Assembly (NCBI RefSeq): GCF_002205645.1
Contig: NZ_NIOF01000015.1
Coordinates: 62,001-126,000, forward strand
Length of the DNA: 64,000 nt
Reading direction: 5' to 3'
Origin: Roseateles aquatilis
GTDB taxonomy: Bacteria > Pseudomonadota > Gammaproteobacteria > Burkholderiales > Burkholderiaceae_C
Numbering within the stretch: position 1 is the first letter of the stretch; each line of letters begins with the position of its first letter. The translations under genes and the position numbers were made by a program. Shown one piece after another: positions 40,908 through 49,627 of the stretch. A model generated the notes under the pieces. The model was not told the DNA's origin and did not search any database. It saw nothing but the letters and a program-made list of their open reading frames with translations.

Positions 40908-41171
40908 ATGGAGTGCTATCGCATCAAAGTGCCAGCGGGCGTGCGACTGGCCGGCTACACCGTAGCCGGCCGACGCGTGCCCATCCTGCCTGGGGAGTAC
41001 CACGTGCACCGCATGCGTCCCAAAGTGCCGATGCCGGGTCCTGGGCGCGCACATGCGTTGCGATTCGTCGGCGCATATGGACCGGACGCGGACATTCATG
41101 TTCCACTGCCCGAAAGCGCTGACGTAAGCGTCGCGCTTCCTCCGGAGGTGACCGCCGACGCGATCTCTTGA
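40908..41171 (+). CDS. Small hypothetical protein next to hsp20 genes
   Basis: An 87-residue protein from ATG 40908 (MECYRIKVPAGVRLAG...). The pattern VPAGVRLAGYTVAGRRVPILPGEYHVHRM suggests a short all-beta fold. The codon bias fits. No family is recognised. It follows the second hsp20 by 58 bp and may share its transcript. Confidence 0.6.
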   Translation: MECYRIKVPAGVRLAGYTVAGRRVPILPGEYHVHRMRPKVPMPGPGRAHALRFVGAYGPDADIHVPLPESADVSVALPPEVTADAIS

Positions 41172-41247
41172 TGGACGGACGGTGGGCAATCACGCGTCGC
41201 GGCGTCTAAGTCGCGCCTGTGCAGCGTAAGTGGAAGTGGGTGTGCCA

Positions 41248-41436
41248 ATGAAGCGAGTCAAGGTCGCACCGGGGAAGTTCGTCTTGATCAGCGACGAGCT
41301 GGCCAACAAGGCAGCCAAATTGCGCTTTCCCACGAAGGCACAGATGACCGCCGTGGCGCTGCTGGAACCAAAGTCGGCCGGCGGACCGATGCTTGGGAAC
41401 AAGCTACGGCACAGACGCAAGCCTAAGCGAGGCTGA
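41248..41436 (+). CDS. Small basic hypothetical protein
   Basis: A 62-residue frame (MKRVKVAPGKFVLISDELANK...) ending in a basic tail RHRRKPKRG; a GTG at 41233 is an alternative start. It is coding-like but not recognised. Confidence 0.5.
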   Translation: MKRVKVAPGKFVLISDELANKAAKLRFPTKAQMTAVALLEPKSAGGPMLGNKLRHRRKPKRG

Positions 41437-41511
41437 AACGAAGCGTCCGGTGCGCCATCATCCCACCAGCCTCGCCAACGCTCATCCAACGCCCGTTTGG
41501 CTGCGTCAACC

Positions 41512-41700
41512 CTAGCGCGCGTTCGCGCGCGCACCTCGGTGCTGAAGGTCCTTCCTGGCAAGCTGCCGCCGGGCATCCATGAGCTCGCTCACCAAGCTCC
41601 GGGACTGCTCCGGAGGCACGGCAGGATTTGATCGGCGCCAGAGTCGTCCCATCATTACGAAGTACCGACCGTCAGGAGTCACGGGGTGCTTGTCCGACAT
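41512..41700 (-). CDS. Conserved small hypothetical protein
   Basis: A 62-residue protein (MSDKHPVTPDGRYFVMMGRLWRRSNPAVPP...SLVSELMDARRQL). The pattern DGRY-V--GRLWRRSNP followed by LV-ELM-ARR is common among small unannotated proteobacterial proteins. ATG 41700 is chosen where that family begins. The role is unknown. Confidence 0.7.
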   Translation of the reverse strand: MSDKHPVTPDGRYFVMMGRLWRRSNPAVPPEQSRSLVSELMDARRQLARKDLQHRGARANAR

Positions 41701-41739
41701 CGGTGCTTTGCTCCACTCGAAGCGCATTCTTGTTCAGTT

Positions 41740-41893
41740 CAGCATTCGTCGTCGATCGGGTGCCCCTCAGATGTACTTCAACATCGCTGGCCTCTTTGCC
41801 GACATGTCCGACCGACTCGCGAACCTGCGCTTCGGTAACGCCCAACTTTTCGGGCCACGATCAACACATCAGCGCATTTCAGGCGACAACGCC
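41740..41893 (-). pseudogene. DUF3606-like gene with a frameshift
   Basis: One frame gives LKCADVLIVARKVG. After one extra base the next frame gives GVTEAQVRESVGHVGKEASD followed by VEVHL. Together they match the DUF3606 pattern (a short helical protein of about 60 residues). The single-base shift near 41845 suggests inactivation or a sequencing error. Confidence 0.45.
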
Positions 41894-41932
41894 TGACCAC
41901 TAACTGGCCGCATGCGGGCCGCCCAGGAGCGT

Positions 41933-43393
41933 TCAGTTGCTGGTGGCCACCTGATGCGCAGTGGGCTGCCAGCCGCCACCAAGCGCCTTGAACGACGCGA
42001 TCGCGGCTCGGGCGGATTCAGCTGACGCCTGGGCGCGCGCATCAGAAGCCTGCAGTAGTTTTTCGTCTGCATGTAGTACTTCGATCAGGCTCACGACGCC
42101 CTTCTCGTACGCGGCGAACGTCGCGGCACGTGAACGGGTGAGCGCGTCGACCGCCCGCGTGAGCTCCGCCACCTGGGCCTCCCTGTATACGAGGTTAGCG
42201 AAAGCGTTCTCGACGTCCTCTGTCGCCTTCAGGGCGGCCAGCCGATAGCTGGCCAGCAGCTCGGCTTCCTGGCCCTTGGCCTGCTCGATCTGCGAGTTGA
42301 TGCGACCGAAGTCGAACAGCCGCCATCTCAGGCCGAGGACGCCTGCGTACTGGCTCGCGCCGCCGGTGAAGAGGTTGCCGCCGGAAATGGAAGTGGCACT
42401 GCCGACCAGACCGCTCAGCGAGAACTTCGGGTAGTACTCGGTGATTGCCACACCGATACGGGCATTGGCCGCAGCGAGGCGGCGCTCGGCCACGATGAGG
42501 TCTGGGCGGCGACGCAGCAACTCGGCAGGGGCGCCGGAAACGCCGATCTGCGGGGCCGCCGGGATGGCGCCGCCAGTCGATAGCGCGGCGCTGTAGGTGC
42601 CCGGTACTGCACCCAGCAGCACATCCAATGCATTCATGGCGGTCGACAAGCCGGCCTGGAGCACCGGGATGGACGAACGCACTTGCGACAGCTCACCGAC
42701 GACCTGATCGACCTGCAGCTCGGCGGCCAGACCCTTGCCGTAAAGCAACTTGACCTTGGCGAGAAGATCCTGCTGGGTCTCGACCTGGCGGAGCGCGATC
42801 GACAGGCGGGTCTGTAGTCCGCGGATGCTCACGTAGACGTCGGCGGTCTGGGCCGCAACGACGAGCCGCACGGCGACGGCACCGGCTTCCGACGCCTGGT
42901 AGTCGGCCAGGGCCGCCTCTTTTCCGCGCCGCAGTCCGCCAAACACGTCGAGTTCCCAGCCGGCGGTGGCGTTGGCTTCATAGGAGCTGCCGTAGCGATC
43001 AAAGTTCGGGTTGGAGTTCAGCACCCGGCCAAGCGGCGTCTCCACCGACTGGTAGGCCCGAGCGGCTTGTGCGCCGACGGCGGCGGACGGCAGCAGAGCG
43101 GCGTTTGCCATACCCACCGCGGCGCGCGCCTGGGTAACCCTGGCAGTCGCTTGAGCCAGATCCAGGTTCTGCTCCAGTGCAATCTTGACCAGTTGCGCCA
43201 ATTGCGCGTCGTCGAAGGCCGCCCACCACTCGGCAAGATCGGCGCTGCCGGTGGCGGTCCGGTGTTCCACTGGCGCCTGCCCTTGAAAGTGGTCAGGGAT
43301 GGCGACGCTGGGGCGGGTGTAAGTCGGGCTGACGGCGCACCCGACGGTCAGGCTGGCAATAAGGAGGGCGGCGAAAGCGAGCCGGGAGTGCAT
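41933..43393 (-). CDS. RND efflux outer-membrane factor, NodT/OprM type
   Basis: A 486-residue outer-membrane lipoprotein. ATG 43393 has AAGGA 9 nt upstream and a lipobox LTVGC. Two OEP repeats are seen, with AEWWAAFDDAQLAQLVKIALEQN, ATAGWELDVFGGLRRGKEAALADY and LLRRRPDLIVAERRLAAANARIGVA. It forms the exit duct for the adaptor and pump encoded at 44174-48417. It is transcribed divergently from tetR across a perfect palindrome, so repressor, pump and duct share control. Confidence 0.94.
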   Translation of the reverse strand: MHSRLAFAALLIASLTVGCAVSPTYTRPSVAIPDHFQGQAPVEHRTATGSADLAEWWAAFDDAQLAQLVKIALEQNLDLAQATARVTQARAAVGMANAALLPSAAVGAQAARAYQSVETPLGRVLNSNPNFDRYGSSYEANATAGWELDVFGGLRRGKEAALADYQASEAGAVAVRLVVAAQTADVYVSIRGLQTRLSIALRQVETQQDLLAKVKLLYGKGLAAELQVDQVVGELSQVRSSIPVLQAGLSTAMNALDVLLGAVPGTYSAALSTGGAIPAAPQIGVSGAPAELLRRRPDLIVAERRLAAANARIGVAITEYYPKFSLSGLVGSATSISGGNLFTGGASQYAGVLGLRWRLFDFGRINSQIEQAKGQEAELLASYRLAALKATEDVENAFANLVYREAQVAELTRAVDALTRSRAATFAAYEKGVVSLIEVLHADEKLLQASDARAQASAESARAAIASFKALGGGWQPTAHQVATSN

Positions 43394-43428
43394 AGAGCGC
43401 GTCCTTGAATCTTGAGTGACCATAATAC

Positions 43429-43445
43429 CAAATGGTCACCATTTG
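43429..43445. promoter_or_regulatory. Palindromic TetR operator between the duct gene and tetR
   Basis: CAAATGGTCACCATTTG is a perfect 17-bp palindrome in the divergent promoter region, 36 bp from each start codon. Related GGTCAC half-sites recur upstream of the adaptor gene. Confidence 0.85.
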
Positions 43446-43480
43446 TCCAACCACGCTTGTCTGCCGTAAGCTGACACCCT

Positions 43481-44098
43481 ATGACCCAAACGAGTTCATC
43501 AACTGCGCCGGCACGCGGACCGGTAGACCATGATGTGCGCGATCAGATCGTGGCAGCCGCCACGGAGCACTTCAGCAGGTACGGCTACAGCAAGACCACG
43601 GTTTCCGACTTGGCGAAGGCCATCGGCTTCTCCAAGGCCTACATCTACAAGTTCTTTGAATCCAAGCAGGCGATCGGCGAAATGATCTGCGCGAACTGTC
43701 TCGCGGAGATCGAGGCGGACGTCTGCCAGGCAGTGTCGGAAGCGACCCTGCCACCTGACAAGCTCAGGCGAATTTTCAAAGTCATCACAGAGGCAAGCCT
43801 TCGCCTCTTCTTCCAGGACCGCAAGCTTTTCGAGATCGCCGCTTCCGCCGCGACCGAGGATTGGCAGGCCGTCGTGGAGTACGACGCCCGCATGCGCCAG
43901 CTGCTCTTGGACGTTTTGCAAGAGGGGCGGCAGTCAGGTGACTTTGAGCGCAAGACCCCTCTGGACGAGACGGTGACATCCATCCACTTGGTCATGCGCC
44001 CCTTCCGCAATCCACTGCTGCTTCAGCACAGTATGGAGGGCAGCGAAGAAGCGCCGGCATTGCTGGCGAGCCTCGTATTGAGAAGTCTGTCGCCTTAG
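43481..44098 (+). CDS. TetR-family repressor of the first RND system
   Basis: A 205-residue regulator. The N-terminal HTH (AAATEHFSRYGYSKTTVSDLAKAIGFSKAYIYKFFESK) is canonical; the C-terminal ligand domain is helical. It lies between the divergent duct gene and the adaptor gene, flanked by matching operator sequences, which makes autoregulation and repression of both units very likely. Confidence 0.93.
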   Translation: MTQTSSSTAPARGPVDHDVRDQIVAAATEHFSRYGYSKTTVSDLAKAIGFSKAYIYKFFESKQAIGEMICANCLAEIEADVCQAVSEATLPPDKLRRIFKVITEASLRLFFQDRKLFEIAASAATEDWQAVVEYDARMRQLLLDVLQEGRQSGDFERKTPLDETVTSIHLVMRPFRNPLLLQHSMEGSEEAPALLASLVLRSLSP

Positions 44099-44105
44099 CA
44101 TCCAT

Positions 44106-44141
44106 GTGACCATTGACTGAATTGGTCACTGGTACCAAAAT
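44106..44141 (+). promoter_or_regulatory. Promoter and second TetR operator before the adaptor gene
   Basis: GTGACCA (44106-44112) and TGGTCAC (44123-44129) form an inverted repeat around TTGACT (44113-44118). With 17-bp spacing this -35 is followed by CAAAAT (44136-44141). The GGTCAC half-sites match the palindrome at 43429, so repressor binding would cover the promoter. Confidence 0.65.
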
Positions 44142-44173
44142 GAAGGTCCTGATTAGTCATCAAAGGGACCTTC

Positions 44174-45292
44174 ATGCGCCGGCGTCGCCTCGCTCTCTCT
44201 GCAGTCTTCTGCGTATTGCCGCTGGCCTTGGTCGCCTGTGGCGAATCAACGGCCATCCCGGATGCGCGTACCCAGCTGCCGCTGGTGCGTACCGCATCCG
44301 TCCAAGACGCCTCGGGCTCATCGCGATCTTTCACGGGAATCGTGGCGGCTCGGGTCCAGAGCGACTTGGGCTTCCGGGTGCCGGGCAAGGTGCTGGAGCG
44401 GCTGGTCGACGCTGGCCAGACCGTGAAACGCGGTCAGCTCCTGATGCGTATCGACCCCGAGGACCTGAAGCTGGCGGCCGAGGCCCAGCACAATGCGGTC
44501 GCGGCAGCCAAGGCTCGCGCTCAGCAGACTGCTGACGACGAACTCCGGTATCGCGATCTTCGCGGCACCGGCGCCATCTCGGTTGCGACCTACGACCAAG
44601 CCAAGGCAGCGGCCGATGCGGCCAAGGCGCAGCTCAGCGCCGCCGAAGCCCAAGCCAGCGTCGCGCGCAACGCAAGTCGCTACGCTGAGCTGGTCGCCGA
44701 CGCTGACGGCGTCGTCACAGAAACGCTGGCCGAGCCCGGCCAGGTGGTGGGTGCTGGTCAACCGGTGGTGCGTCTGGCCCATGCGGGACTTCGTGAGGCA
44801 GTTGTCCAACTCCCCGAGACGCTGCGACCGGCGATCGGCTCCAAAGCCGAAGCGCGGCTGTTCGGCAGTGAAGGCGCCGCCAGCCCCGTCAAGCTGCGCC
44901 AACTCTCAAGCGCGGCCGACCGGCTCACCCGCACGTTCGAAGCGCGCTACGTGCTGGACGGCCCGCTGGGCGATGCCCCGCTGGGCGCCACGGTCACGGT
45001 GGGCATGATGACCGAGGCATCGAATGGCCAGACCGCCCTGCAGGTGCCGATCGGCGCGCTGTTTGACGCCGGCAAGGGCCCCGGGCTATGGGTCGTCAGC
45101 GGTTCGCCGACGAAGGTCAGTTGGCGGCCGGTTGCCGTCAAGCGCGTCGACGATGACCGCGCTCAGATCGCGGGCGACATCAAGCGCGGCGATGTGGTTG
45201 TCGCGCTCGGCGCGCACCTGCTGCGCGATGGTGTCCAGGTTCGCGTGATGGACCAGACCGCGGCCGCGGTGAAGACTGGGAGCCACCCGTGA
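44174..45292 (+). CDS. RND periplasmic adaptor (membrane fusion protein)
   Basis: A 372-residue lipoprotein (lipobox LVAC). Its barrel-sandwich and hairpin elements are typical: GFRVPGKVLERLVDAGQTVKRGQLLMRID, a helical hairpin rich in Ala, then DGVVTETLAEPGQVVGAGQPV. The stop overlaps the GTG start of the pump gene (GTGA), so the two are translationally coupled. Confidence 0.94.
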   Translation: MRRRRLALSAVFCVLPLALVACGESTAIPDARTQLPLVRTASVQDASGSSRSFTGIVAARVQSDLGFRVPGKVLERLVDAGQTVKRGQLLMRIDPEDLKLAAEAQHNAVAAAKARAQQTADDELRYRDLRGTGAISVATYDQAKAAADAAKAQLSAAEAQASVARNASRYAELVADADGVVTETLAEPGQVVGAGQPVVRLAHAGLREAVVQLPETLRPAIGSKAEARLFGSEGAASPVKLRQLSSAADRLTRTFEARYVLDGPLGDAPLGATVTVGMMTEASNGQTALQVPIGALFDAGKGPGLWVVSGSPTKVSWRPVAVKRVDDDRAQIAGDIKRGDVVVALGAHLLRDGVQVRVMDQTAAAVKTGSHP

Positions 45293-48200
45293 GCGAGGGC
45301 CGCTTCAACCTGTCGGCGCTCGCGGTTCGCGAGCGCGCCATTACTGTCTTTCTGCTGCTACTGGTCTCCGCGGCAGGGGTGTTGTCGTTCTTCAAACTCG
45401 GCCGCGCCGAAGATCCTGCCTTCACGATCAAGGTGATGACGATCGTCACTGCCTGGCCGGGCGCCACCGCGCAAGAGATGCAGGACCAGGTCGCCGAGAA
45501 GCTCGAGAAGCGCATGCAGGAGTTGCGCTGGTACGACCGTACCGAGACCTTCACCCGACCGGGCCTCGCCTTCACGACACTGACGCTGCTGGACAAGACG
45601 CCGCCCGCGGAGGTCCAGGAGGAGTTCTACCAAGCTCGCAAGAAGGTGGGCGATGAGGTGAGGAACCTCCCTCCTGGCGTAGTTGGTCCGTTCGTCAACG
45701 ACGAGTACTCGGATGTCACTTTTGCCCTGTACGCGCTGAAGGCCAAGGGCGAGCCGCAGCGCGCTCTCGTGCGTGACGCGGAGAAGCTGCGCCAGCGCCT
45801 GCTGCACGTGCCGGGCGTCAAGAAGGTCAACATCGTCGGCGAGCAATCCGAACGCATCTTTGTCGAGTTCTCCCACGAGCGCATCGCTACCCTGGGGCTC
45901 AGCCCGCAGGACGTGTTCGCCGCCTTGAATGGCCAGAACGCACTGACGCCTGCCGGCTCCGTCGAGACGCACGGCCCCGAAGTCTTTATTCGCGTCGACG
46001 GCGCGTTCGACGACTTGCAGAAGATTCGCGATACCCCGGTGGTCGCCCAGGGCCGCACGCTGAAGTTGTCGGATATCGCCACCGTCAAGCGCGGCTATGA
46101 AGACCCCGCGAGCTTCCTGATCCGCAGCGGCGGCGAGCCAGCACTGCTGCTCGGCATCGTCATGCGCGACGGCTGGAACGGCCTGGACCTCGGCAGGGCG
46201 CTCGACGGTGAGATGCAAAGCATCAACGCCGAACTGCCCACCGGCATCAGTCTCACCAAGGTCACCGACCAGGCCGTGAACATCAGTTCGGCCGTGGACG
46301 AGTTCATGGTGAAGTTCGTCGTCGCCTTGCTGGTGGTGATGGTGGTGTGCTTCGTCAGCATGGGCTGGCGCGTTGGCGTGGTGGTGGCTGCCGCGGTGCC
46401 CCTGACGCTGGCGGCTGTCTTCGTTGTCATGCTGGCGACGGGCAAGAACTTCGACCGGATCACGTTGGGATCGTTGATCCTGGCACTAGGCCTGCTGGTT
46501 GACGACGCCATCATCGCCATCGAAATGATGGTGGTGAAGATGGAGGAGGGCTACAGCCGCCTGGCCGCCTCGGCCTACGCCTGGAGCCACACCGCGGCGC
46601 CCATGCTGTCCGGGACGCTCGTGACGGCCGTCGGATTCATGCCCAACGGCTTCGCGCGCTCCACCGCTGGTGAATACACCAGCAACATGTTCTGGATCGT
46701 CGGCATCGCGCTGATCGCATCTTGGTTGGTCGCGGTGTTCTTCACGCCATACCTGGGCGTTAAGCTGCTCCCGAACTTCAAGACCGTCGAGGGCGGGCAC
46801 GAGGCGCTGTACGACACGCCGCGCTACAACCGCTTCCGCAAGACCCTGGGCCGCGTCATCGCGCGCAAATGGCTGGTCGCCGGCTCGGTCGTCGGGTTGT
46901 TCGTGCTGTCCGTGGTCGGAATGTCCGTGGTGAAGAAGCAGTTCTTCCCCATCTCGGATCGGCCTGAAGTGCTGGTCGAGGTGCAGATGCCCTACGGCAC
47001 GTCCATCAGCCAAACCAGCGCAACGGCATCCAAGGTCGAGGCCTGGCTGTCCAAGCAGGCCGAGGCCAAGATAGTGACAGCCTACGTTGGGCAGGGCGCG
47101 CCACGCTTTTACTTCTCAATGGCGCCCGAGCTGCCCGATCCGTCGTTCGCCAAGATCGTCGTGCGCACGGACAACCAGAATGAGCGCGAGGCACTGAAGT
47201 TGCGTCTGAGACAGGCCATCGCCGATGGCTTGGCCCCTGAGGCTCGCCTGCGCGTCACCCAGCTGGTGTTCGGTCCCTACTCGCCGTTCCCGGTGGCCTA
47301 CCGGGTGACCGGTCCCGATCCCGAGGTGCTGCGCAAGGTCGCGATGGACGTGCAGCACGTGATGGACCTCAGTCCCATGATGCGCACAGTCAACACGGAC
47401 TGGGGCACGCGCACGCCGACGCTGCACTTCACACTGCAGCAGGAGCGCCTGCAGGCCGTGGGCCTGAGCTCGAGCTCGGTCGCTCAGCAGCTGCAGTTCC
47501 TGCTCAGCGGCGTGCCGGTCACCACAGTTCGCGAGGACATCCGAACGGTCCAGGTGGTCGCGCGTTCCGCCGGCAACGTGCGCCTCGATCCGGCCCGAAT
47601 CGGTGACTTCACGCTGGCAGGTGCCAACGGTCAGCGCATCCCGCTGTCCCAGGTTGGCGTCGTCGATGTTCGCATGGAAGAACCCGTCATGCGCCGCCGC
47701 GACCGGATGCCCACGATCACGGTCCGTGGCGACATCGCTGAAGACTTGCAGCCGCCGGATGTGTCAACGGCCATCACGCAGCAGCTCAAGCCCATCGTGG
47801 ACAAGCTGCCGGCTGGCTACAAGATCGAGGAGGCCGGCTCCATCGAGGAATCAGGCAAGGCGATGGTCGCGATGCTGCCGATCTTCCCGATCATGCTGGC
47901 GGCCACGCTGCTGATCCTCGTGCTGCAAGTCCGCTCGCTGGCTGCGATGGTGATGGTCTTCCTAACCAGCCCACTAGGTCTGATCGGCGTGGTGCCGACG
48001 CTGCTCGTGTTCCACCAGCCCTTCGGCATCAACGCGCTGGTCGGCCTGATCGCGCTGTCGGGCATCTTGATGCGCAACACGCTCATCCTGATCGGTCAGA
48101 TCCACCACAACGAGCAGGCCGGGTTGTCGCCCTTCCATGCGGTGGTCGAAGCGACCGTGCAGCGCGCCCGACCGGTGATCCTGACCGCGCTGGCAGCGAT

Positions 48201-48417
48201 CCTGGCCTTCATCCCACTCACCCACTCGGTGTTCTGGGGGACGCTGGCCTACACGCTGATCGGTGGCACCTTGGCCGGCACCGTCCTGACGCTCGTCTTC
48301 CTGCCGGCGATGTATTCGATCTGGTTCCGCATCCGACCCGGCGGAGACAAGGTGGTGAACGGCGCTCCGTTGGCAAGCCACGCCCCGGCTGGCGACTCCT
48401 CGAGTCACGTTACCTGA
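45289..48417 (+). CDS. RND efflux pump, inner-membrane subunit
   Basis: A 1042-residue proton-driven exporter of the HAE-1-like group with twelve TM segments and two large periplasmic loops. The TM4 proton-relay pair is intact (GLLVDDAIIAIEM). It starts with GTG 45289, overlapping the adaptor stop. With the divergent duct it makes a complete tripartite pump. The substrate is unknown. Confidence 0.95.
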   Translation: MSEGRFNLSALAVRERAITVFLLLLVSAAGVLSFFKLGRAEDPAFTIKVMTIVTAWPGATAQEMQDQVAEKLEKRMQELRWYDRTETFTRPGLAFTTLTLLDKTPPAEVQEEFYQARKKVGDEVRNLPPGVVGPFVNDEYSDVTFALYALKAKGEPQRALVRDAEKLRQRLLHVPGVKKVNIVGEQSERIFVEFSHERIATLGLSPQDVFAALNGQNALTPAGSVETHGPEVFIRVDGAFDDLQKIRDTPVVAQGRTLKLSDIATVKRGYEDPASFLIRSGGEPALLLGIVMRDGWNGLDLGRALDGEMQSINAELPTGISLTKVTDQAVNISSAVDEFMVKFVVALLVVMVVCFVSMGWRVGVVVAAAVPLTLAAVFVVMLATGKNFDRITLGSLILALGLLVDDAIIAIEMMVVKMEEGYSRLAASAYAWSHTAAPMLSGTLVTAVGFMPNGFARSTAGEYTSNMFWIVGIALIASWLVAVFFTPYLGVKLLPNFKTVEGGHEALYDTPRYNRFRKTLGRVIARKWLVAGSVVGLFVLSVVGMSVVKKQFFPISDRPEVLVEVQMPYGTSISQTSATASKVEAWLSKQAEAKIVTAYVGQGAPRFYFSMAPELPDPSFAKIVVRTDNQNEREALKLRLRQAIADGLAPEARLRVTQLVFGPYSPFPVAYRVTGPDPEVLRKVAMDVQHVMDLSPMMRTVNTDWGTRTPTLHFTLQQERLQAVGLSSSSVAQQLQFLLSGVPVTTVREDIRTVQVVARSAGNVRLDPARIGDFTLAGANGQRIPLSQVGVVDVRMEEPVMRRRDRMPTITVRGDIAEDLQPPDVSTAITQQLKPIVDKLPAGYKIEEAGSIEESGKAMVAMLPIFPIMLAATLLILVLQVRSLAAMVMVFLTSPLGLIGVVPTLLVFHQPFGINALVGLIALSGILMRNTLILIGQIHHNEQAGLSPFHAVVEATVQRARPVILTALAAILAFIPLTHSVFWGTLAYTLIGGTLAGTVLTLVFLPAMYSIWFRIRPGGDKVVNGAPLASHAPAGDSSSHVT

Positions 48418-48531
48418 CCAAGCCGCCGCGAGACCGACCCGCGGCCCTCCCAACCACAAGGCGTCACGCGTGCGCAGGTACGCGTGGAGGCCGAGCTTCG
48501 CCCTGCCTCAGCTCGCTAACCAGAGATTTCC

Positions 48532-49338
48532 ATGACCAGTCAACCTGTCGTCCTGATCACAGGCGTTTCATCCGGAATCGGACTCGCCACGGCCAAGAAG
48601 TTCGTCGCGAGAGGTAGTCGCGTCTTCGGTACGGTGCGCGACCTGGACAAGGCCGCGCCGATCACTGGCGTCGAGCTGGTTGAGATGGATGTGCGCGATG
48701 ACGCCTCCGTGCTGGTCGGCGCGCTGAAGGTGATCAGCCGTGGGGGGCATGTCGACGTCCTGGTCAACAACGCCGGCGTCAACCTGCTGGGGTCGGTGGA
48801 GGAGACCACGCCTAAAGAGGTGGCCACCTTGTTCGACACCAACCTGCTCGGTGTTCTCCGCGTGACGCAGGCGGTCCTGCCGCACATGCGCGAGAAGCGG
48901 CAAGGTCGGATCATCAACATCAGCTCGGTGGTGGGCTTCCTTCCGGCCCCGTACATGGGGCTGTACGCGGCATCCAAACACGCCGTCGAGGGCATGTCGG
49001 AATCGCTGGACCACGAACTCCGCCAGTTCGGCGTCCGGGTGACTCTGGTCCAGCCCACCTACACCAGGACAAACCTTGAGGCGAACACGCATCGGGCAGC
49101 GACGCTGATCGACGCTTACGACCGCGAACGCAGCTTGGTCACGCGGGCTGTTTCGGCCAGCCTCAACGGTGGCGATGACCCCGAGAAGGTCGCCGCGACC
49201 GTCGTCGCTGCGGCCTTCGGCACCTGGCAGATGCGCCGTCCGGTTCCCGGCCAGGCCGGCCTGCTGAGCAAGCTGCGGCGCTTCATGCCGGCCGGCCCCG
49301 TCGCCACGAGCCTGCGCAAGCAATTCGGGCTGGACTGA
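48532..49338 (+). CDS. Short-chain dehydrogenase/reductase
   Basis: A 268-residue classical SDR. It has the NAD(P) motif [16 protein letters not shown], the catalytic Ser ([13 protein letters not shown]) and [10 protein letters not shown] (Tyr-x3-Lys). It lies 114 bp after the pump gene on the same strand. The substrate is not predictable. Confidence 0.92.
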   Translation: MTSQPVVLITGVSSGIGLATAKKFVARGSRVFGTVRDLDKAAPITGVELVEMDVRDDASVLVGALKVISRGGHVDVLVNNAGVNLLGSVEETTPKEVATLFDTNLLGVLRVTQAVLPHMREKRQGRIINISSVVGFLPAPYMGLYAASKHAVEGMSESLDHELRQFGVRVTLVQPTYTRTNLEANTHRAATLIDAYDRERSLVTRAVSASLNGGDDPEKVAATVVAAAFGTWQMRRPVPGQAGLLSKLRRFMPAGPVATSLRKQFGLD

Positions 49339-49413
49339 GATCAGGCCAGCACGCCCCATCGGCAACTCACTGCCGTACGACGCCCCACCGGGCAAACCTT
49401 GAAGGAGCTACCC

Positions 49414-49563
49414 ATGAAGACTTACCTCCGCGTTTCTCTCCTGGCAGTGCTCGCTGCTCTTACCGGCGGCTGCGCAGCACCGGGAGACAAGAAAGCCTGC
49501 GATCCGCCCAACGTCCAGCGTGAGCTCGGCTACACCCCGCCGGGCTGCGAGCTGAACCCCTGA
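49414..49563 (+). CDS. 49-residue lipoprotein
   Basis: A very short gene with a strong ribosome-binding site (GAAGGAG). The signal and lipobox (MKTYLRVSLLAVLAALTGGC) leave a mature peptide of about 30 residues with two further Cys (KKACDPPNV and PPGCELNP) that could form a disulphide. It sits between the dehydrogenase and porin genes, all on the plus strand. The function is unknown. Confidence 0.75.
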   Translation: MKTYLRVSLLAVLAALTGGCAAPGDKKACDPPNVQRELGYTPPGCELNP

Positions 49564-49627
49564 GCCCGAACGCGGCCAGCGCCACGCGTTGGCCCGTCAT
49601 TCAAACCAGAACATTCCGGGGACAAGC

